Notes: generated from the letters alone by a model not told the origin. A stretch of 64,000 nucleotides of DNA from Pasteurella oralis (GCF_002850605.1 NZ_NXGB01000006.1:62001-126000), one strand, 5' to 3'. Counted from the stretch's first letter, positions 10,185-19,195 are shown. Program-made: numbers and translations.

Positions 10185-10827
10185 ATTACATCAGGTGCAA
10201 TTTTGTTATAAAACAGCCAGATTTGAGTTGGATTTACATATTCCAGCACAACAGAAAGTCGCTGTCATTGGGGCGAGCGGTGCAGGTAAAAGTACATTAT
10301 TAAATTTGATTGCAGGCTTTGAATTTGTAGAGCGAGGTGAAGTTTGGTTGAATGGTGAAAATCATACGAAAACACAGCCGCATCAGCGTCCTGTTTCAAT
10401 TTTATTTCAGGAGAACAACTTATTTACTCATCTTACTGTAGCGGAAAATATTGCCTTAGGATTAAAGCCAAGTTTAAAGTTAAATCAAATTGAGCAACAG
10501 AAAGTACATGATGTCGCAGCAGCGGTTGGTTTAGAAAAATATTTAGGCCAACTACCGCAAAACTTATCAGGTGGACAAAGGCAACGCGTTGCATTAGCAC
10601 GTTGTTTGTTACGCGATAAACCAATTTTATTACTCGATGAGCCTTTTTCCGCGCTTGATCCTAATTTGCGTGTAGAAATGTTGGAATTAATTGATCAATT
10701 ATGTATAGAGAAACAGCTGACTTTAATCGTGGTTACTCATCAGCCAAATGAATTATTGGAAAAAATTGATCGTATTATTCAAGTTGAGCATGGTAGGATT
10801 AGTCAATCGCAGATTTTAATTAGATAA
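10177..10827 (+). CDS. thiQ: Thiamine ABC transporter ATP-binding protein
   Basis: A 216-residue ABC ATPase. Motifs in order: Walker [10 protein letters not shown] near residue 30, Q-loop in LFQENNLF, signature [14 protein letters not shown], Walker [12 protein letters not shown], and the switch histidine in VVTHQP. Length is that of the short ThiQ type. I took ATG 10177 (MIKLHQVQF), which has AAGGAAAA upstream and overlaps thiP by 8 bases; the longer frame from 10153 would lie deeper within thiP. It powers ThiP and is regulated with thiBP by the TPP riboswitch. An uptake signal (10844-10852) follows the stop codon. Confidence 0.95.
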   Translation: MIKLHQVQFCYKTARFELDLHIPAQQKVAVIGASGAGKSTLLNLIAGFEFVERGEVWLNGENHTKTQPHQRPVSILFQENNLFTHLTVAENIALGLKPSLKLNQIEQQKVHDVAAAVGLEKYLGQLPQNLSGGQRQRVALARCLLRDKPILLLDEPFSALDPNLRVEMLELIDQLCIEKQLTLIVVTHQPNELLEKIDRIIQVEHGRISQSQILIR

Positions 10828-10886
10828 TTTTATTGGAAAATAGACCGCACTTTTAAGCGGTATATAACAAAGGAAATAGAAAAAAT

Positions 10887-11894
10887 ATGACAACAACAAC
10901 TTTTGAGGTGCGAACCCTAACACCACATCCAACGTTAGAATATTGGTCTGTATGCAAAATCGAAGCGTTATTTGAGACTCCCTTTCTTGATTTAGTATAT
11001 CGTGCAGCACAGGTACATCGTGAAAATTTTAATCCGAAAGCAATTCAGTTGTCTACCTTAATGTCAATTAAAACAGGTGGTTGCCCAGAAGATTGTGGTT
11101 ATTGCCCCCAGTCTGCTCGTTATCAAACTGGCGTACAAAATCAACAATTATTAGATGTCGAAGAAATTGTTGCCAAAGCCAAAATTGCAAAAGCACGCGG
11201 TGCTGGGCGTTTTTGTATGGGCGCAGCATGGCGAGGTCCAAAGCCAAAAGATATGGAAAAAGTAACTGCTATTATTAAAGCAGTGAAAGAATTGGGTTTA
11301 GAAACTTGTGGGACGTTTGGTTTATTACAAGATGGAATGGCAGAAGATTTAAAACAGGCAGGCTTAGATTACTATAATCATAATTTAGATACCGCGCCAG
11401 AACACTATCATAATGTGATCGGAACACGTCAATTTGATGATCGTATTAATACTTTAGGTAAAGTTCGTCAAGCGGGATTAAAGGTGTGCTGTGGCGGCAT
11501 TATTGGTATGAATGAAACAAGAAAAGAGCGTGCAGGATTGATTGCAAGCTTGGCTAATTTAGATCCTCAACCAGAGTCAGTACCAATTAACCAACTTGTT
11601 AAAGTTGAAGGTACGCCGTTAGCTGAGGCAGCTGAATTAGATTGGACAGAATTTGTTCGTACGATTGCCGTTGCACGAATTACGATGCCGAAAAGTTATG
11701 TGCGTTTATCGGCAGGGCGTCAAGGTATGTCAGAAGAAATGCAGGCGATGTGTTTTATGGCTGGCGCGAATTCTATTTTCTATGGAGATAAGTTATTAGT
11801 GACGGGAAACCCAGAAGAAGATGGTGATCAATTGTTGATGGCTAAATTGGATTTAGAGCCAGAAACTGAAGAAAATCGTTATCGTGCTGAATAA
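10887..11894 (+). CDS. bioB: Biotin synthase
   Basis: A 335-residue radical SAM enzyme that inserts sulfur into dethiobiotin to give biotin. The radical SAM cluster motif is Cys66-x3-Cys70-x2-Cys73, in [13 protein letters not shown]. The residues expected for the [2Fe-2S] site, in [10 protein letters not shown] and ETCGTFG, and the later Cys in [10 protein letters not shown], are present, as is the conserved Arg region [15 protein letters not shown]. The gene lies 59 bp after thiQ on the same strand and is preceded by AAAGGAAAT. No other biotin gene is in the window. It ends just before a bidirectional terminator shared with nagE. Confidence 0.97.
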   Translation: MTTTTFEVRTLTPHPTLEYWSVCKIEALFETPFLDLVYRAAQVHRENFNPKAIQLSTLMSIKTGGCPEDCGYCPQSARYQTGVQNQQLLDVEEIVAKAKIAKARGAGRFCMGAAWRGPKPKDMEKVTAIIKAVKELGLETCGTFGLLQDGMAEDLKQAGLDYYNHNLDTAPEHYHNVIGTRQFDDRINTLGKVRQAGLKVCCGGIIGMNETRKERAGLIASLANLDPQPESVPINQLVKVEGTPLAEAAELDWTEFVRTIAVARITMPKSYVRLSAGRQGMSEEMQAMCFMAGANSIFYGDKLLVTGNPEEDGDQLLMAKLDLEPETEENRYRAE

Positions 11895-11957
11895 GTGCGG
11901 TCAGTTTTTACAATATTTTAATAACACAGTCGTCAGAACAACTAGCTAATAGTAAAA

Positions 11958-11987
11958 GGGGCGAATTATATTCGCCCCAAGCTTTTT
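11958..11987. terminator. Bidirectional terminator between bioB and nagE
   Basis: GGGGCGAA (11958-11965) and TTCGCCCC (11971-11978) form a perfect 8-bp GC-rich stem with a 5-base loop. It is flanked by AAAA upstream and AAGCTTTTTTT downstream, so both strands have a T-run after the stem. It lies between convergent genes. Confidence 0.9.
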
Positions 11988-11999
11988 TTACTGATGGTA

Positions 12000-13460
12000 C
12001 TATTGTTTTACTTGTTGTTTGATTGCATCAGCCACTAATTCGGCTTCAGGTCCTAGAATGACTTGTAAACCATTTTCACCTAATTTTACGTTGCCTTTTG
12101 AACCAAGTACTTTGAGTTGTTCTTCATTCACTTTACTGCGATCAACTAAAGTTAAACGGAGGCGAGTGATACAAGCATCAATAGTTTGGAAGTTATCTTT
12201 ACCACCTAAGGCAATAATAAAGTTAGCCGCGCGTTCTTCACGAGAAGCATCTTTTTTCACTTCTACGACGACTTCGTCTTCTTCGCGACCTGGAGTTTTT
12301 AAGTTAAATGCTTTGATTGCAGCACGGAAGACGACATAGTAAATCACTGCGAATACGGCACCTTGTATTAATAGCATATACCATTGTGTCGCAAGTGGGT
12401 TTTGTGAAGAAAGCACCATATCAACGAAACCTGCACTGAAACCAAAACCTGCCATCCATTGCATTGATGCCGCGATAAATACGGATAACCCAGTTAATAA
12501 GGCGTGAATGACATAAAGCACAGGTGCGACAAACATGAAGGCAAACTCTAGCGGCTCTGTGACACCAGTGAAGAATGAAGCCAATGAAGCAGCGATCATT
12601 AATGAAGCGACTTGTGCTTTTTTCGCTGGTTTTGCGCTGTGATAGATAGCCAATGCCGCAGCAGGTAAACCAAACATCATAACAGGGAAGAAACCTGCCT
12701 GATACATACCTGTAACACCTAATACTGCGTTACCATTAGCCAGTGATTGTGCACCACCTAAGAAGTTCGGGATATCATTAATACCCGCTACATTAAACCA
12801 GAATACAGAGTTCAATGCATGATGTAAGCCGACTGGAATTAATAGGCGGTTTAGGAAGCCATAGATACCTGCACCTGTCGCACCAATATCTGTAATGGAT
12901 TTACCAAAGCCAACTAAACCATTAAAGATCACTGGCCATAAGTACATTAAAATGAAAGAAACGACAATCATGACAACAGAAGTCACAATTGGTACTAAGC
13001 GTTTACCACTAAAGAAGGCTAGTGCTGGTGGTAGTTCAACTTGGTGGAAACGATTATATAATTCAGCTGAAATAACCCCCACTAAGATACCAATGAATTG
13101 GTTATTAATTTTGCCAAATGCAGCAGGAACTTGATCGGGCGCAATACTTTGTAATTGTGCAACCGCACCTGGTGATAGTAATGTTGTGACGACTAAGAAG
13201 CCAACTAAACCTGATAATGCAGCGGAACCATGTTTATCTTTAGACATACCAAATGCAACGCCCACAGCAAACAAAATCGCCATGTTATCAATAATTGCTG
13301 CACCAGATTTGATCAAGAATGCAGCGAGTTGGCTTTCACCACCCCAACCATTTGGATCTATCCAGTAACCAATTCCCATTAAAATAGCAGCTGCCGGCAA
13401 TGCAGCAACAGGAACCATCAATGCTTGCCCAATTCTTTGTAAGTAACTTAGCACACTCAT
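12000..13460 (-). CDS. nagE: PTS N-acetylglucosamine transporter subunit IIBC
   Basis: A 486-residue phosphotransferase permease. Residues about 1-370 form the membrane IIC domain of the glucose/GlcNAc family. Residues about 405-486 form a IIB domain with the phosphorylated cysteine in TIDACITRLRL (near residue 430). There is no IIA domain, so phosphate must come from a separate IIA protein (Crr type). Divergent nagB and nagA strongly suggest N-acetylglucosamine as substrate; glucose or glucosamine are alternatives for this family. The start at 13460 has an AGGAG-type site just upstream. A CRP-like palindrome and an inverted repeat lie in the shared upstream region. Confidence 0.88.
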   Translation of the reverse strand: MSVLSYLQRIGQALMVPVAALPAAAILMGIGYWIDPNGWGGESQLAAFLIKSGAAIIDNMAILFAVGVAFGMSKDKHGSAALSGLVGFLVVTTLLSPGAVAQLQSIAPDQVPAAFGKINNQFIGILVGVISAELYNRFHQVELPPALAFFSGKRLVPIVTSVVMIVVSFILMYLWPVIFNGLVGFGKSITDIGATGAGIYGFLNRLLIPVGLHHALNSVFWFNVAGINDIPNFLGGAQSLANGNAVLGVTGMYQAGFFPVMMFGLPAAALAIYHSAKPAKKAQVASLMIAASLASFFTGVTEPLEFAFMFVAPVLYVIHALLTGLSVFIAASMQWMAGFGFSAGFVDMVLSSQNPLATQWYMLLIQGAVFAVIYYVVFRAAIKAFNLKTPGREEDEVVVEVKKDASREERAANFIIALGGKDNFQTIDACITRLRLTLVDRSKVNEEQLKVLGSKGNVKLGENGLQVILGPEAELVADAIKQQVKQ

Positions 13461-13492
13461 AGGAACTCCTTTTATTTTTTATTTCGATTTTG

Positions 13493-13520
13493 TTGAGAAA
13501 CAGCGTAAACGTTTTCTCAA
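13493..13520. promoter_or_regulatory. Inverted repeat in the nagE leader, possible operator
   Basis: TTGAGAAA (13493-13500) and TTTCTCAA (13513-13520) are perfect inverted arms around CAGCGTAAACGT. The centre AAACGTTT has the CG-centred palindrome style of LacI-family operators. It lies 33-60 bases upstream of the nagE ATG, so it could be an operator or an mRNA hairpin. The regulator is not identified. Confidence 0.45.
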
Positions 13521-13574
13521 TCGCTTCTAACTATATGCCAATAATTTTCTATTGCAAATTAAAACTGTTGTTTT

Positions 13575-13590
13575 TGTGATTCTCATCACT
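13575..13590. promoter_or_regulatory. CRP-like binding site in nagE-nagB region
   Basis: TGTGA-N6-TCACT is one base away from the full CRP consensus TGTGA-N6-TCACA. It lies about 115 bp from the nagE start and 175 bp from nagB, a sensible place for catabolite activation of both operons. Confidence 0.7.
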
Positions 13591-13765
13591 AAATCTCCGA
13601 TAGAGATGAGTTTTTGTTGGCTATTTAAAACGACTTATTTTATAATGAAAAAAAACAAAAACTCCATATTTTGATAAAAATTGATGGCATTTAATCAAAA
13701 TTTTTAATATGGTTGTTATCACATTTATTACTTGTTTATTTTACATACAAAAGAGGTAACATATT

Positions 13766-14569
13766 ATGCGTTTAATTCCATTACAAAATGCCGAGCAAGT
13801 CGCAAAATGGTCGGCTCGTTATATTGTTGATCGTATTAACCAATTCAAGCCTACGGAAGAGCGTCCATTTGTATTAGGCTTACCTACTGGTGGTACGCCA
13901 TTGAAAACCTACCAGGAGCTAATTGCCTTAAATAAAGTGGGTGAAGTGAGTTTTAAACATGTGGTGACATTTAATATGGATGAATATGTTGGCTTGCCGA
14001 AAGAGCATCCTGAAAGCTATCATTCATTTATGTATAGAAATTTCTTTGATCATATTGATATTCAAGAGAAAAATATCAATATTTTAGATGGTAATACTGA
14101 TGATCATGATGCTGAATGTCAACGCTATGAAGATAAAATTAAAGCTTATGGCAAAATTCATTTGTTCATGGGGGGGGTAGGTGTTGATGGGCATATTGCT
14201 TTTAATGAGCCTGCATCTTCTTTATCTTCTCGTACTCGTATAAAAACGCTTACAGAGGATACTTTAATTGCGAACTCGCGTTTCTTTGATAATGATGTAA
14301 ATAAAGTACCAAAATATTCATTAACTATTGGTGTTGGGACATTACTTGATGCAGAAGAGGTCATGATTTTAGTTACTGGTTATAATAAAGCGCTTGCTTT
14401 ACAAGCGGCAGTCGAAGGCAGTATTAATCATTTATGGACTGTTAGTGCATTACAAATGCATCGTCGCGCCATTATTGTTTGTGATGAACCTTCAACACAA
14501 GAATTAAAAGTAAAAACAGTAAAATATTTCACTGAATTAGAGGCTCGTGCAATTCATAGTGTAAGATAA
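13766..14569 (+). CDS. nagB: Glucosamine-6-phosphate deaminase
   Basis: A 267-residue enzyme that converts glucosamine 6-phosphate to fructose 6-phosphate and ammonia. The N-terminal [20 protein letters not shown], the substrate loop [14 protein letters not shown], the catalytic Asp in FNMDEYVGL and the active-site block [13 protein letters not shown] are all canonical, and the length is the hexameric NagB size. It is preceded by AGAGGT and followed 10 bases later by nagA, with which it forms an operon. It is divergent from nagE, so uptake and catabolism share a control region. It sends amino-sugar carbon to glycolysis. Confidence 0.98.
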   Translation: MRLIPLQNAEQVAKWSARYIVDRINQFKPTEERPFVLGLPTGGTPLKTYQELIALNKVGEVSFKHVVTFNMDEYVGLPKEHPESYHSFMYRNFFDHIDIQEKNINILDGNTDDHDAECQRYEDKIKAYGKIHLFMGGVGVDGHIAFNEPASSLSSRTRIKTLTEDTLIANSRFFDNDVNKVPKYSLTIGVGTLLDAEEVMILVTGYNKALALQAAVEGSINHLWTVSALQMHRRAIIVCDEPSTQELKVKTVKYFTELEARAIHSVR

Positions 14570-14579
14570 GGAGAGCAAA

Positions 14580-15716
14580 ATGTATGCTTTTGTTAATGCA
14601 GTAATTTATACTGCAAAAGAAGTGCTGTATGGTAAAGCAGTTGTTGTTGATGGTGATAAAATTAGTGCAATTGTACCAGTAGAAGAATTACCTGTAGAAA
14701 TAGAAAAAATTGATTTAGCAGGAAATAATTTAACCGCAGGTTTCATTGATTTGCAATTGAATGGTTGTGGTGGCGTAATGTTTAACGAAGATATTAGCGT
14801 CAAGACTTTGGAAATTATGCAAGCAACCAATCTTAAATCAGGTACGACGAGTTATTTGCCAACTTTCATTACTTCGCCTGATGAAGGCATGAAAGAAGCA
14901 GTAAAAGTGATGCGTGATTATTTAAACCAATATCAAAATCAAGCATTAGGCTTGCACTTTGAAGGTCCTTATTTAAGTGTAGAGAAAAAAGGGGTCCATC
15001 GCGAAGAGTATATTCGTGCTATTAGCCCTGAAATGAAATCGTTTTTATGTGATAACGCAGATGTGATTACAAAAATTACTCTTGCAGCAGAAAATCCAAC
15101 AGCACAACATATTCCTGATTTTGTTGAAAAAGGTATTATTGTTTCTTTAGGGCATTCGAATGCGACGTATGAAGTAGCGCAGGATGCAATTAAGAAAGGC
15201 GCAAGCTTTGCTACGCATTTGCATAATGCTATGTCACCAATTAGTTCAGGACGTGCAATGGGAGTTGTTGGTGCTGTATTAGATTCAGATGTTTATACTG
15301 GCATTATTGTTGATGGCTTGCATGTTGACTATGGCAATATTCGTATTGATAAAAAAGCAAAAGGTGAAAAACTGTGTATTGTGACTGATGCAACAGCAGC
15401 AGCGGGGGCAGATATTGAGTCTTTTATTTTTGTTGGTAAAACAGTTTATGTGCGTGATGGTAAATGCTATGACGCAAATGGGACATTAGGTGGTGCAGCA
15501 GTAACGATGATTGAATCAGTGCAAAATGCAGTGCAAGAAGTTGGCATTCCATTAGATGAAACCTTGCGTATGTGTAATTATTATCCCGCAAAAGCAATTC
15601 ATGTTGATGATCGACTTGGTTCAATTGAAGTTGGAAAAATTGCTAATTTAACGGTATTTACACATGATTTTAAAGTGTTAGGCACCGCAGTAAATGGTGA
15701 ATGGAAAGTCAATTAA
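14580..15716 (+). CDS. nagA: N-acetylglucosamine-6-phosphate deacetylase
   Basis: A 378-residue amidohydrolase that removes acetate from GlcNAc-6-phosphate and supplies NagB. Metal- and substrate-binding signatures are visible in order: GFIDLQLNGCGGVMFNED, LGLHFEGPYL (metal Glu), VSLGHSNA (His), ATHLHNAM (His) and CIVTDATAAAGA (catalytic Asp). Length fits the family. A GGAGA site precedes the ATG, 10 bases after the nagB stop codon. It ends before a strong terminator that closes the nagBA operon. Confidence 0.97.
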   Translation: MYAFVNAVIYTAKEVLYGKAVVVDGDKISAIVPVEELPVEIEKIDLAGNNLTAGFIDLQLNGCGGVMFNEDISVKTLEIMQATNLKSGTTSYLPTFITSPDEGMKEAVKVMRDYLNQYQNQALGLHFEGPYLSVEKKGVHREEYIRAISPEMKSFLCDNADVITKITLAAENPTAQHIPDFVEKGIIVSLGHSNATYEVAQDAIKKGASFATHLHNAMSPISSGRAMGVVGAVLDSDVYTGIIVDGLHVDYGNIRIDKKAKGEKLCIVTDATAAAGADIESFIFVGKTVYVRDGKCYDANGTLGGAAVTMIESVQNAVQEVGIPLDETLRMCNYYPAKAIHVDDRLGSIEVGKIANLTVFTHDFKVLGTAVNGEWKVN

Positions 15717-15740
15717 TTGATGCTCTGAATCAGAAAAAAG

Positions 15741-15773
15741 AAAATAGCATGATAACTATCACGCTATTTTTTT
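15741..15773 (+). terminator. Intrinsic terminator of nagBA
   Basis: AAAATAGC (15741-15748) pairs with GCTATTTT (15763-15770), with further pairing of TGATA and TATCA inside, followed by TTT. It closes the nagBA operon before convergent purU. A single uptake signal (15796-15804) lies at the purU stop codon. Confidence 0.85.
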
Positions 15774-15803
15774 GTTCGAAATTTGCTAAAAAATGACCGC
15801 ACT

Positions 15804-16640
15804 TTACAGCACGATGGTTTTGTTCTTATAAACAAAGATTCGATCATGTAAAGCAAGATCTAATGCTCGACTTAATACAGTTTTTTCAACATCACGACCA
15901 GCACGCATCATTGCTTCAGCACTATATGTATGATCAACATTGATCACATTTTGCATAATGATTGGACCTTGATCCAATTCATTATTAATAAAATGAGCGG
16001 TAGCACCAATGATTTTTACGCCACGTTCATAGGCTTGATGATAAGGTTTAGCACCGATGAAGGCGGGTAAGAAAGAGTGATGAATATTAATCACTCGATT
16101 TGGATAACGTTCAACAAATTGAGGGTTAAGCACACGCATATATTTGGCTAGTACAATATAGTCTGGAGCGTATTCATCAATTTTATTTGCTAACAGTTTA
16201 TCATGCTCTATGCGTGTTAAATTATTATGACTGATGTAATGGAACGGAATATCAAAACGCTCGACTAGGGTTTTTAATGTATCATGATTACCAATTACTG
16301 CGGCAATTTCGACATCTAAGCCGCCGTAATAATTCTTCATGAGAATATCACCAAGACAATGTGCTTCTTTAGTCACTAAAATAACGATACGTTTGCGTTT
16401 AGCACTAATTAAACGACAATTTGTTCCTTCTGGCAGGCTAAATTTAAGATCTGCTAACAATGTTTCTTCATTAAAAATGCCTTCTAATTCAGTCCGCATA
16501 AAAAAATGTTTTGTTTCAAAATCAACAAATTCATTATTATGAATAATATTAAGTTGATGTTTATAACAAATATTTGTTATTTTGGCGATTAATCCTTTAT
16601 CATCTGGACAATCAGTTAATAATATTTTATTTTCAATCAT
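15804..16640 (-). CDS. purU: Formyltetrahydrofolate deformylase
   Basis: A 278-residue enzyme that hydrolyses 10-formyltetrahydrofolate to formate and tetrahydrofolate, supplying formate for PurT-dependent purine synthesis and balancing one-carbon pools. Residues 1-80 form an ACT domain (LLTDCPDDKGLIAKITNIC), expected to sense methionine or glycine. Residues about 85-278 form the formyl-transferase fold, with the catalytic motifs AVIGNHDTL and NIHHSFLPAFIGAKPYHQA and the Asp-containing GATAHFINNELDQGPII. It is separated from hns by a perfect 14-bp stem terminator, so it has its own transcript. Confidence 0.96.
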   Translation of the reverse strand: MIENKILLTDCPDDKGLIAKITNICYKHQLNIIHNNEFVDFETKHFFMRTELEGIFNEETLLADLKFSLPEGTNCRLISAKRKRIVILVTKEAHCLGDILMKNYYGGLDVEIAAVIGNHDTLKTLVERFDIPFHYISHNNLTRIEHDKLLANKIDEYAPDYIVLAKYMRVLNPQFVERYPNRVINIHHSFLPAFIGAKPYHQAYERGVKIIGATAHFINNELDQGPIIMQNVINVDHTYSAEAMMRAGRDVEKTVLSRALDLALHDRIFVYKNKTIVL

Positions 16641-16673
16641 AATATTGTGCTTTTTATTTAGCTGATTTAAAAA

Positions 16674-16702
16674 GTAAAACCCATTAAATTAATGGGTTTT
16701 AC
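16674..16702 (-). terminator. Terminator of hns, between hns and purU
   Basis: GTAAAACCCATTAA (16674-16687) and TTAATGGGTTTTAC (16689-16702) are perfect inverted copies with a single base between them. The stem contains the T-run in either direction. It lies just downstream of hns on the minus strand and upstream of purU. Confidence 0.85.
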
Positions 16703-16718
16703 GATGTGGTAAAATAAA

Positions 16719-17123
16719 TTAAATTTCAAATGAATTCAGCGATTTACCTGCATCTAAGGCTTTTTGAATTACTTTAGGTGTTCTGCCTTGACCAGTCCAA
16801 GTTTTTACTTCACCATTTTCGTCAGTATATTGATATTTTGCCGGGCGAGGTTCTCTTTTTTTGCGTTGAACTGGCGACTCTTGACCGAGTAACATTGCTA
16901 ATTCTTTAGCTGTGATTCCTTCTTGCTCTAATGATTCCTTCAATTTTGCAATTCTTGCTTGGCGCGCTGCCGCTTCGCGTTCTGCTTTCTTTTCTGCTTC
17001 ACGTTTTTCTTCAACAACAAGAGAGAACTTTTCTAAAGCAATTTCAAGTTGTTCTAAAGTCGTTTCACGAGCTAAAACACGTAAACTACGAATATTTGCT
17101 AAAGCTTTTAATAAATCACTCAT
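16719..17123 (-). CDS. hns: H-NS family nucleoid protein
   Basis: A 134-residue histone-like nucleoid-structuring protein. Residues about 1-80 form an N-terminal dimerisation region rich in charged coiled-coil helix (EEKREAEKKAEREAAARQA). Residues about 90-134 form the AT-hook-like DNA-binding domain with the canonical motif TWTGQGRTPKVIQKAL. H-NS coats AT-rich DNA and silences acquired genes; the AT-rich tad block and decayed region in this window are plausible targets, which is inference. The gene lies divergently from the lysine-riboswitch transporter. The start has AGAGGAAC before the ATG. Confidence 0.95.
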   Translation of the reverse strand: MSDLLKALANIRSLRVLARETTLEQLEIALEKFSLVVEEKREAEKKAEREAAARQARIAKLKESLEQEGITAKELAMLLGQESPVQRKKREPRPAKYQYTDENGEVKTWTGQGRTPKVIQKALDAGKSLNSFEI

Positions 17124-17341
17124 ATTTGTTCCTCTATATCATTTAAAAAATGGATTATATAAAAATATAATCAAACGCGAATTATCATATAGTAAATATT
17201 ATGAGAGGTAAATGTTATTTTTGTAGAATATTTTAAAGTTAATATTTTTTAGTTATTAAAAATGTAAATTAAGTTAAAAATATTCTTTTAGCTCTATTGG
17301 CAAGTGTAATTTTTTATTGTAGTCTTATTCGCATCCTACGT

Positions 17342-17505
17342 ATGTAGAGGAGCGATCACTATAAGTATTTTTTCTGAGTGGATAACGATGAGGAAAAAGG
17401 AAAGGAGTGACCGCCGAAATCAATTAAGAGTCATTTTAATTGGTTGGTGGCGTATTCGAAAGGAACGTCATTGTCATAGTCTTTTTTAAACTATGGAGCG
17501 CTACT
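17342..17505 (+). promoter_or_regulatory. Lysine riboswitch aptamer (L box)
   Basis: The lysine aptamer signature blocks occur in order: AGAGGAGCGATCACTATAAG with AGTA (17346-17367), AAAGGAGTGACCGCCGAA (17401-17418), TGGTTGGTGGCG (17440-17451), ATTGTCATAGTC (17470-17481) and ACTATGGAGCG (17490-17500). The outer stem can pair GTAG (17344-17347) with CTAC (17501-17504). It lies in the 476-bp gap between hns and the NhaC-family gene and reads toward the latter. No other gene in the window is in position to be its target. Confidence 0.92.
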
Positions 17506-17509
17506 GGCT

Positions 17510-17545
17510 AGGTTGGGTCTTAATTATTTTTTGCCTGCCTTTTTA
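17510..17545 (+). terminator. Probable riboswitch-controlled terminator
   Basis: AGGTTGG (17510-17516) can pair with CCTGCCT (17534-17540), with one G-U pair and one mismatch, followed directly by TTTTT (17541-17545). It sits just after the lysine aptamer and about 55 bases before the start codon. That is the position of an expression platform in which lysine binding would stop transcription. Confidence 0.6.
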
Positions 17546-17599
17546 GATCATTTCTATATTCACTCAGTGGTTATCCCTTCATTATAAGGTAGAAAACTT

Positions 17600-19123
17600 A
17601 TGGAACTTATCGATTATTCGACATCCGTTTGGGCTGTCGTACCGCCGATTTTGGCACTCTTATTGGCAATTGTGACCCGTCGAGTCATTTTATCATTAAG
17701 TATTGGTATTCTTGTTGGCTCGCTAATGCTTGCGGATTTTAATTTAGTTAATGCATTGAGTTATTTGAAAAATAATGTTATTTCATTGGCATATAGCGAT
17801 GGTGAGCCTAATACAAATAACATTAATATTGTATTGTTTTTATTTCTACTTGGTGTGTTAACGGCATTACTCACAGTTTCTGGTAGTAATCGCGCTTTTG
17901 CGGAATGGGCACAAAAACGCATTAAAGATAGACGTGGCGCTAAATTACTTGCTGCTTCTTTAGTCTTTGTTACTTTTATTGATGATTATTTTCACAGCCT
18001 AGCTGTCGGTGCAATTGCAAGCCCCGTAACAGATAAATTCAAAGTTTCTCGTGCGAAATTAGCTTATATTCTTGACTCAACTGCGGCGCCAATGTGCGTA
18101 TTAATGCCAGTATCAAGCTGGGGAGCATATATTATTACGCTAATAGCAGGATTACTGGCGACCTATTCTATTACTGAATATTCGCCAATCGGTGCATTTA
18201 TGACCATGAGTGCAATGAATTTCTATGCTATTTTTTCAATTTTAATGGTATTTTTCGTTTCTTATTATTCTTTTGATATTGGTTCAATGGTTCGCCATGA
18301 AAGAACAGCATTAGAACGTAATATAGAAATTGAAGAAAAACAAAGCGGTGTGCAAGGGCATGTGCGTAATTTAATTTTACCAATTGCTGTGTTGATTTTG
18401 GCTACGGTCGGTATGATGATGTATACAGGAAATGAAGCACTTGCTGCAGAAGGAAAGCCATTTGATATTTTAGGCGCATTTGAGAACACGACTGTTGGTA
18501 TTTCTTTAGTCGTTGGTGGTGTAAGTGCGGTTTTAATTTCGACAATTTGTATTATATTAGATCGTCAAGTCAGCCTTAATGAATATGGCAAAGCATGGAT
18601 AGTGGGAATTAAATCGATGTTAGGTGCTGTACTCATTTTATTATTTGCTTGGACCATTAATAATGTAGTAAGCGATATGAAGACGGGTGTTTATTTATCC
18701 TCTTTAGTTTCTGATAGCTTACCAATTGCAGTATTACCAGCCTTATTGTTTGTGCTTACTGCTGTAATGGCATTTTCTACGGGCACGAGTTGGGGAACAT
18801 TTGGCATTATGTTACCTATCGCGGCAGCTATCGCCGCTAATGCTGCACCAGAATTAATGTTGCCATGTTTATCCGCAGTGATGGCCGGAGCTGTCTGTGG
18901 TGATCATTGCTCGCCAATATCTGATACCACTATTTTGTCTTCAACAGGCGCAAAATGTAATCATATTGATCATGTTACAACACAATTCCCTTATGCTATA
19001 TTGATTGCGATATCTTCAATTGTAGGTTACTTGGTACTTGGCTTTACTCAATCAGGCGTGCTTGGTTTTGTGACTACGGGTGGCTTATTAGCAGTTTTAG
19101 TATTTATTTTTAAACGAAATTAA
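17600..19123 (+). CDS. lysW: NhaC-family transporter, predicted lysine transporter
   Basis: A 507-residue inner-membrane protein with about 11-12 hydrophobic segments, of the Na+/H+ antiporter NhaC family. Conserved blocks include FIDDYFHSLAVGAI, PMCVLMPVSSWGAY, FSTGTSWGTFGIMLPIAAAI and VCGDHCSPISDTT. Such genes are commonly annotated as sodium/proton antiporters. The lysine riboswitch directly upstream implies instead that it moves lysine; comparative work has called such members LysW. Direction of transport and coupling ion are not visible, but lysine-repressed expression points to uptake. Start ATG 17600 is preceded by AAGGTAG. A terminator follows at 19172. Confidence 0.85.
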   Translation: MELIDYSTSVWAVVPPILALLLAIVTRRVILSLSIGILVGSLMLADFNLVNALSYLKNNVISLAYSDGEPNTNNINIVLFLFLLGVLTALLTVSGSNRAFAEWAQKRIKDRRGAKLLAASLVFVTFIDDYFHSLAVGAIASPVTDKFKVSRAKLAYILDSTAAPMCVLMPVSSWGAYIITLIAGLLATYSITEYSPIGAFMTMSAMNFYAIFSILMVFFVSYYSFDIGSMVRHERTALERNIEIEEKQSGVQGHVRNLILPIAVLILATVGMMMYTGNEALAAEGKPFDILGAFENTTVGISLVVGGVSAVLISTICIILDRQVSLNEYGKAWIVGIKSMLGAVLILLFAWTINNVVSDMKTGVYLSSLVSDSLPIAVLPALLFVLTAVMAFSTGTSWGTFGIMLPIAAAIAANAAPELMLPCLSAVMAGAVCGDHCSPISDTTILSSTGAKCNHIDHVTTQFPYAILIAISSIVGYLVLGFTQSGVLGFVTTGGLLAVLVFIFKRN

Positions 19124-19125
19124 AA

Positions 19126-19141
19126 TGTGATCTTGATCACA
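19126..19141. promoter_or_regulatory. Perfect CRP consensus palindrome downstream of lysW
   Basis: TGTGATCTTGATCACA matches TGTGA-N6-TCACA exactly. It begins two bases after the lysW stop codon and about 270 bp before ilvI, and a terminator hairpin (19172-19195) lies in between. It could serve ilvIH or a short unannotated transcript. Confidence 0.65.
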
Positions 19142-19171
19142 AATGGTGTAAAAATATTCTATATTTATAAA

Positions 19172-19195
19172 ATGCGGCTTAATGCCGTATTTTTT
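19172..19195 (+). terminator. Intrinsic terminator after lysW
   Basis: ATGCGGC (19172-19178) pairs with GCCGTAT (19184-19190), including one G-U pair, followed by a T-run TTTTT. It ends the riboswitch-controlled transcript. Confidence 0.8.

Larger units (their letters stand above)
13461..13765. promoter_or_regulatory. Divergent regulatory region between nagE and nagB
   Basis: This 305-bp AT-rich gap must hold promoters for both nagE (leftward) and nagB (rightward). Two structured sites are visible: an inverted repeat at 13493-13520 and a CRP-like palindrome at 13575-13590, both listed separately. A TATAAT-like sequence occurs at about 13640-13645. I could not recognise a NagC operator with confidence. 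Confidence 0.7.

Noticed and set aside
12019-12339. Plus-strand open frame of 106 codons opposite nagE
   Set aside because: It is antisense to the well-supported IIB domain of nagE, with Ser/Thr-rich shadow composition.
16912-17211. Plus-strand open frames opposite hns
   Set aside because: They are antisense to the conserved H-NS coding region and lack start signals.
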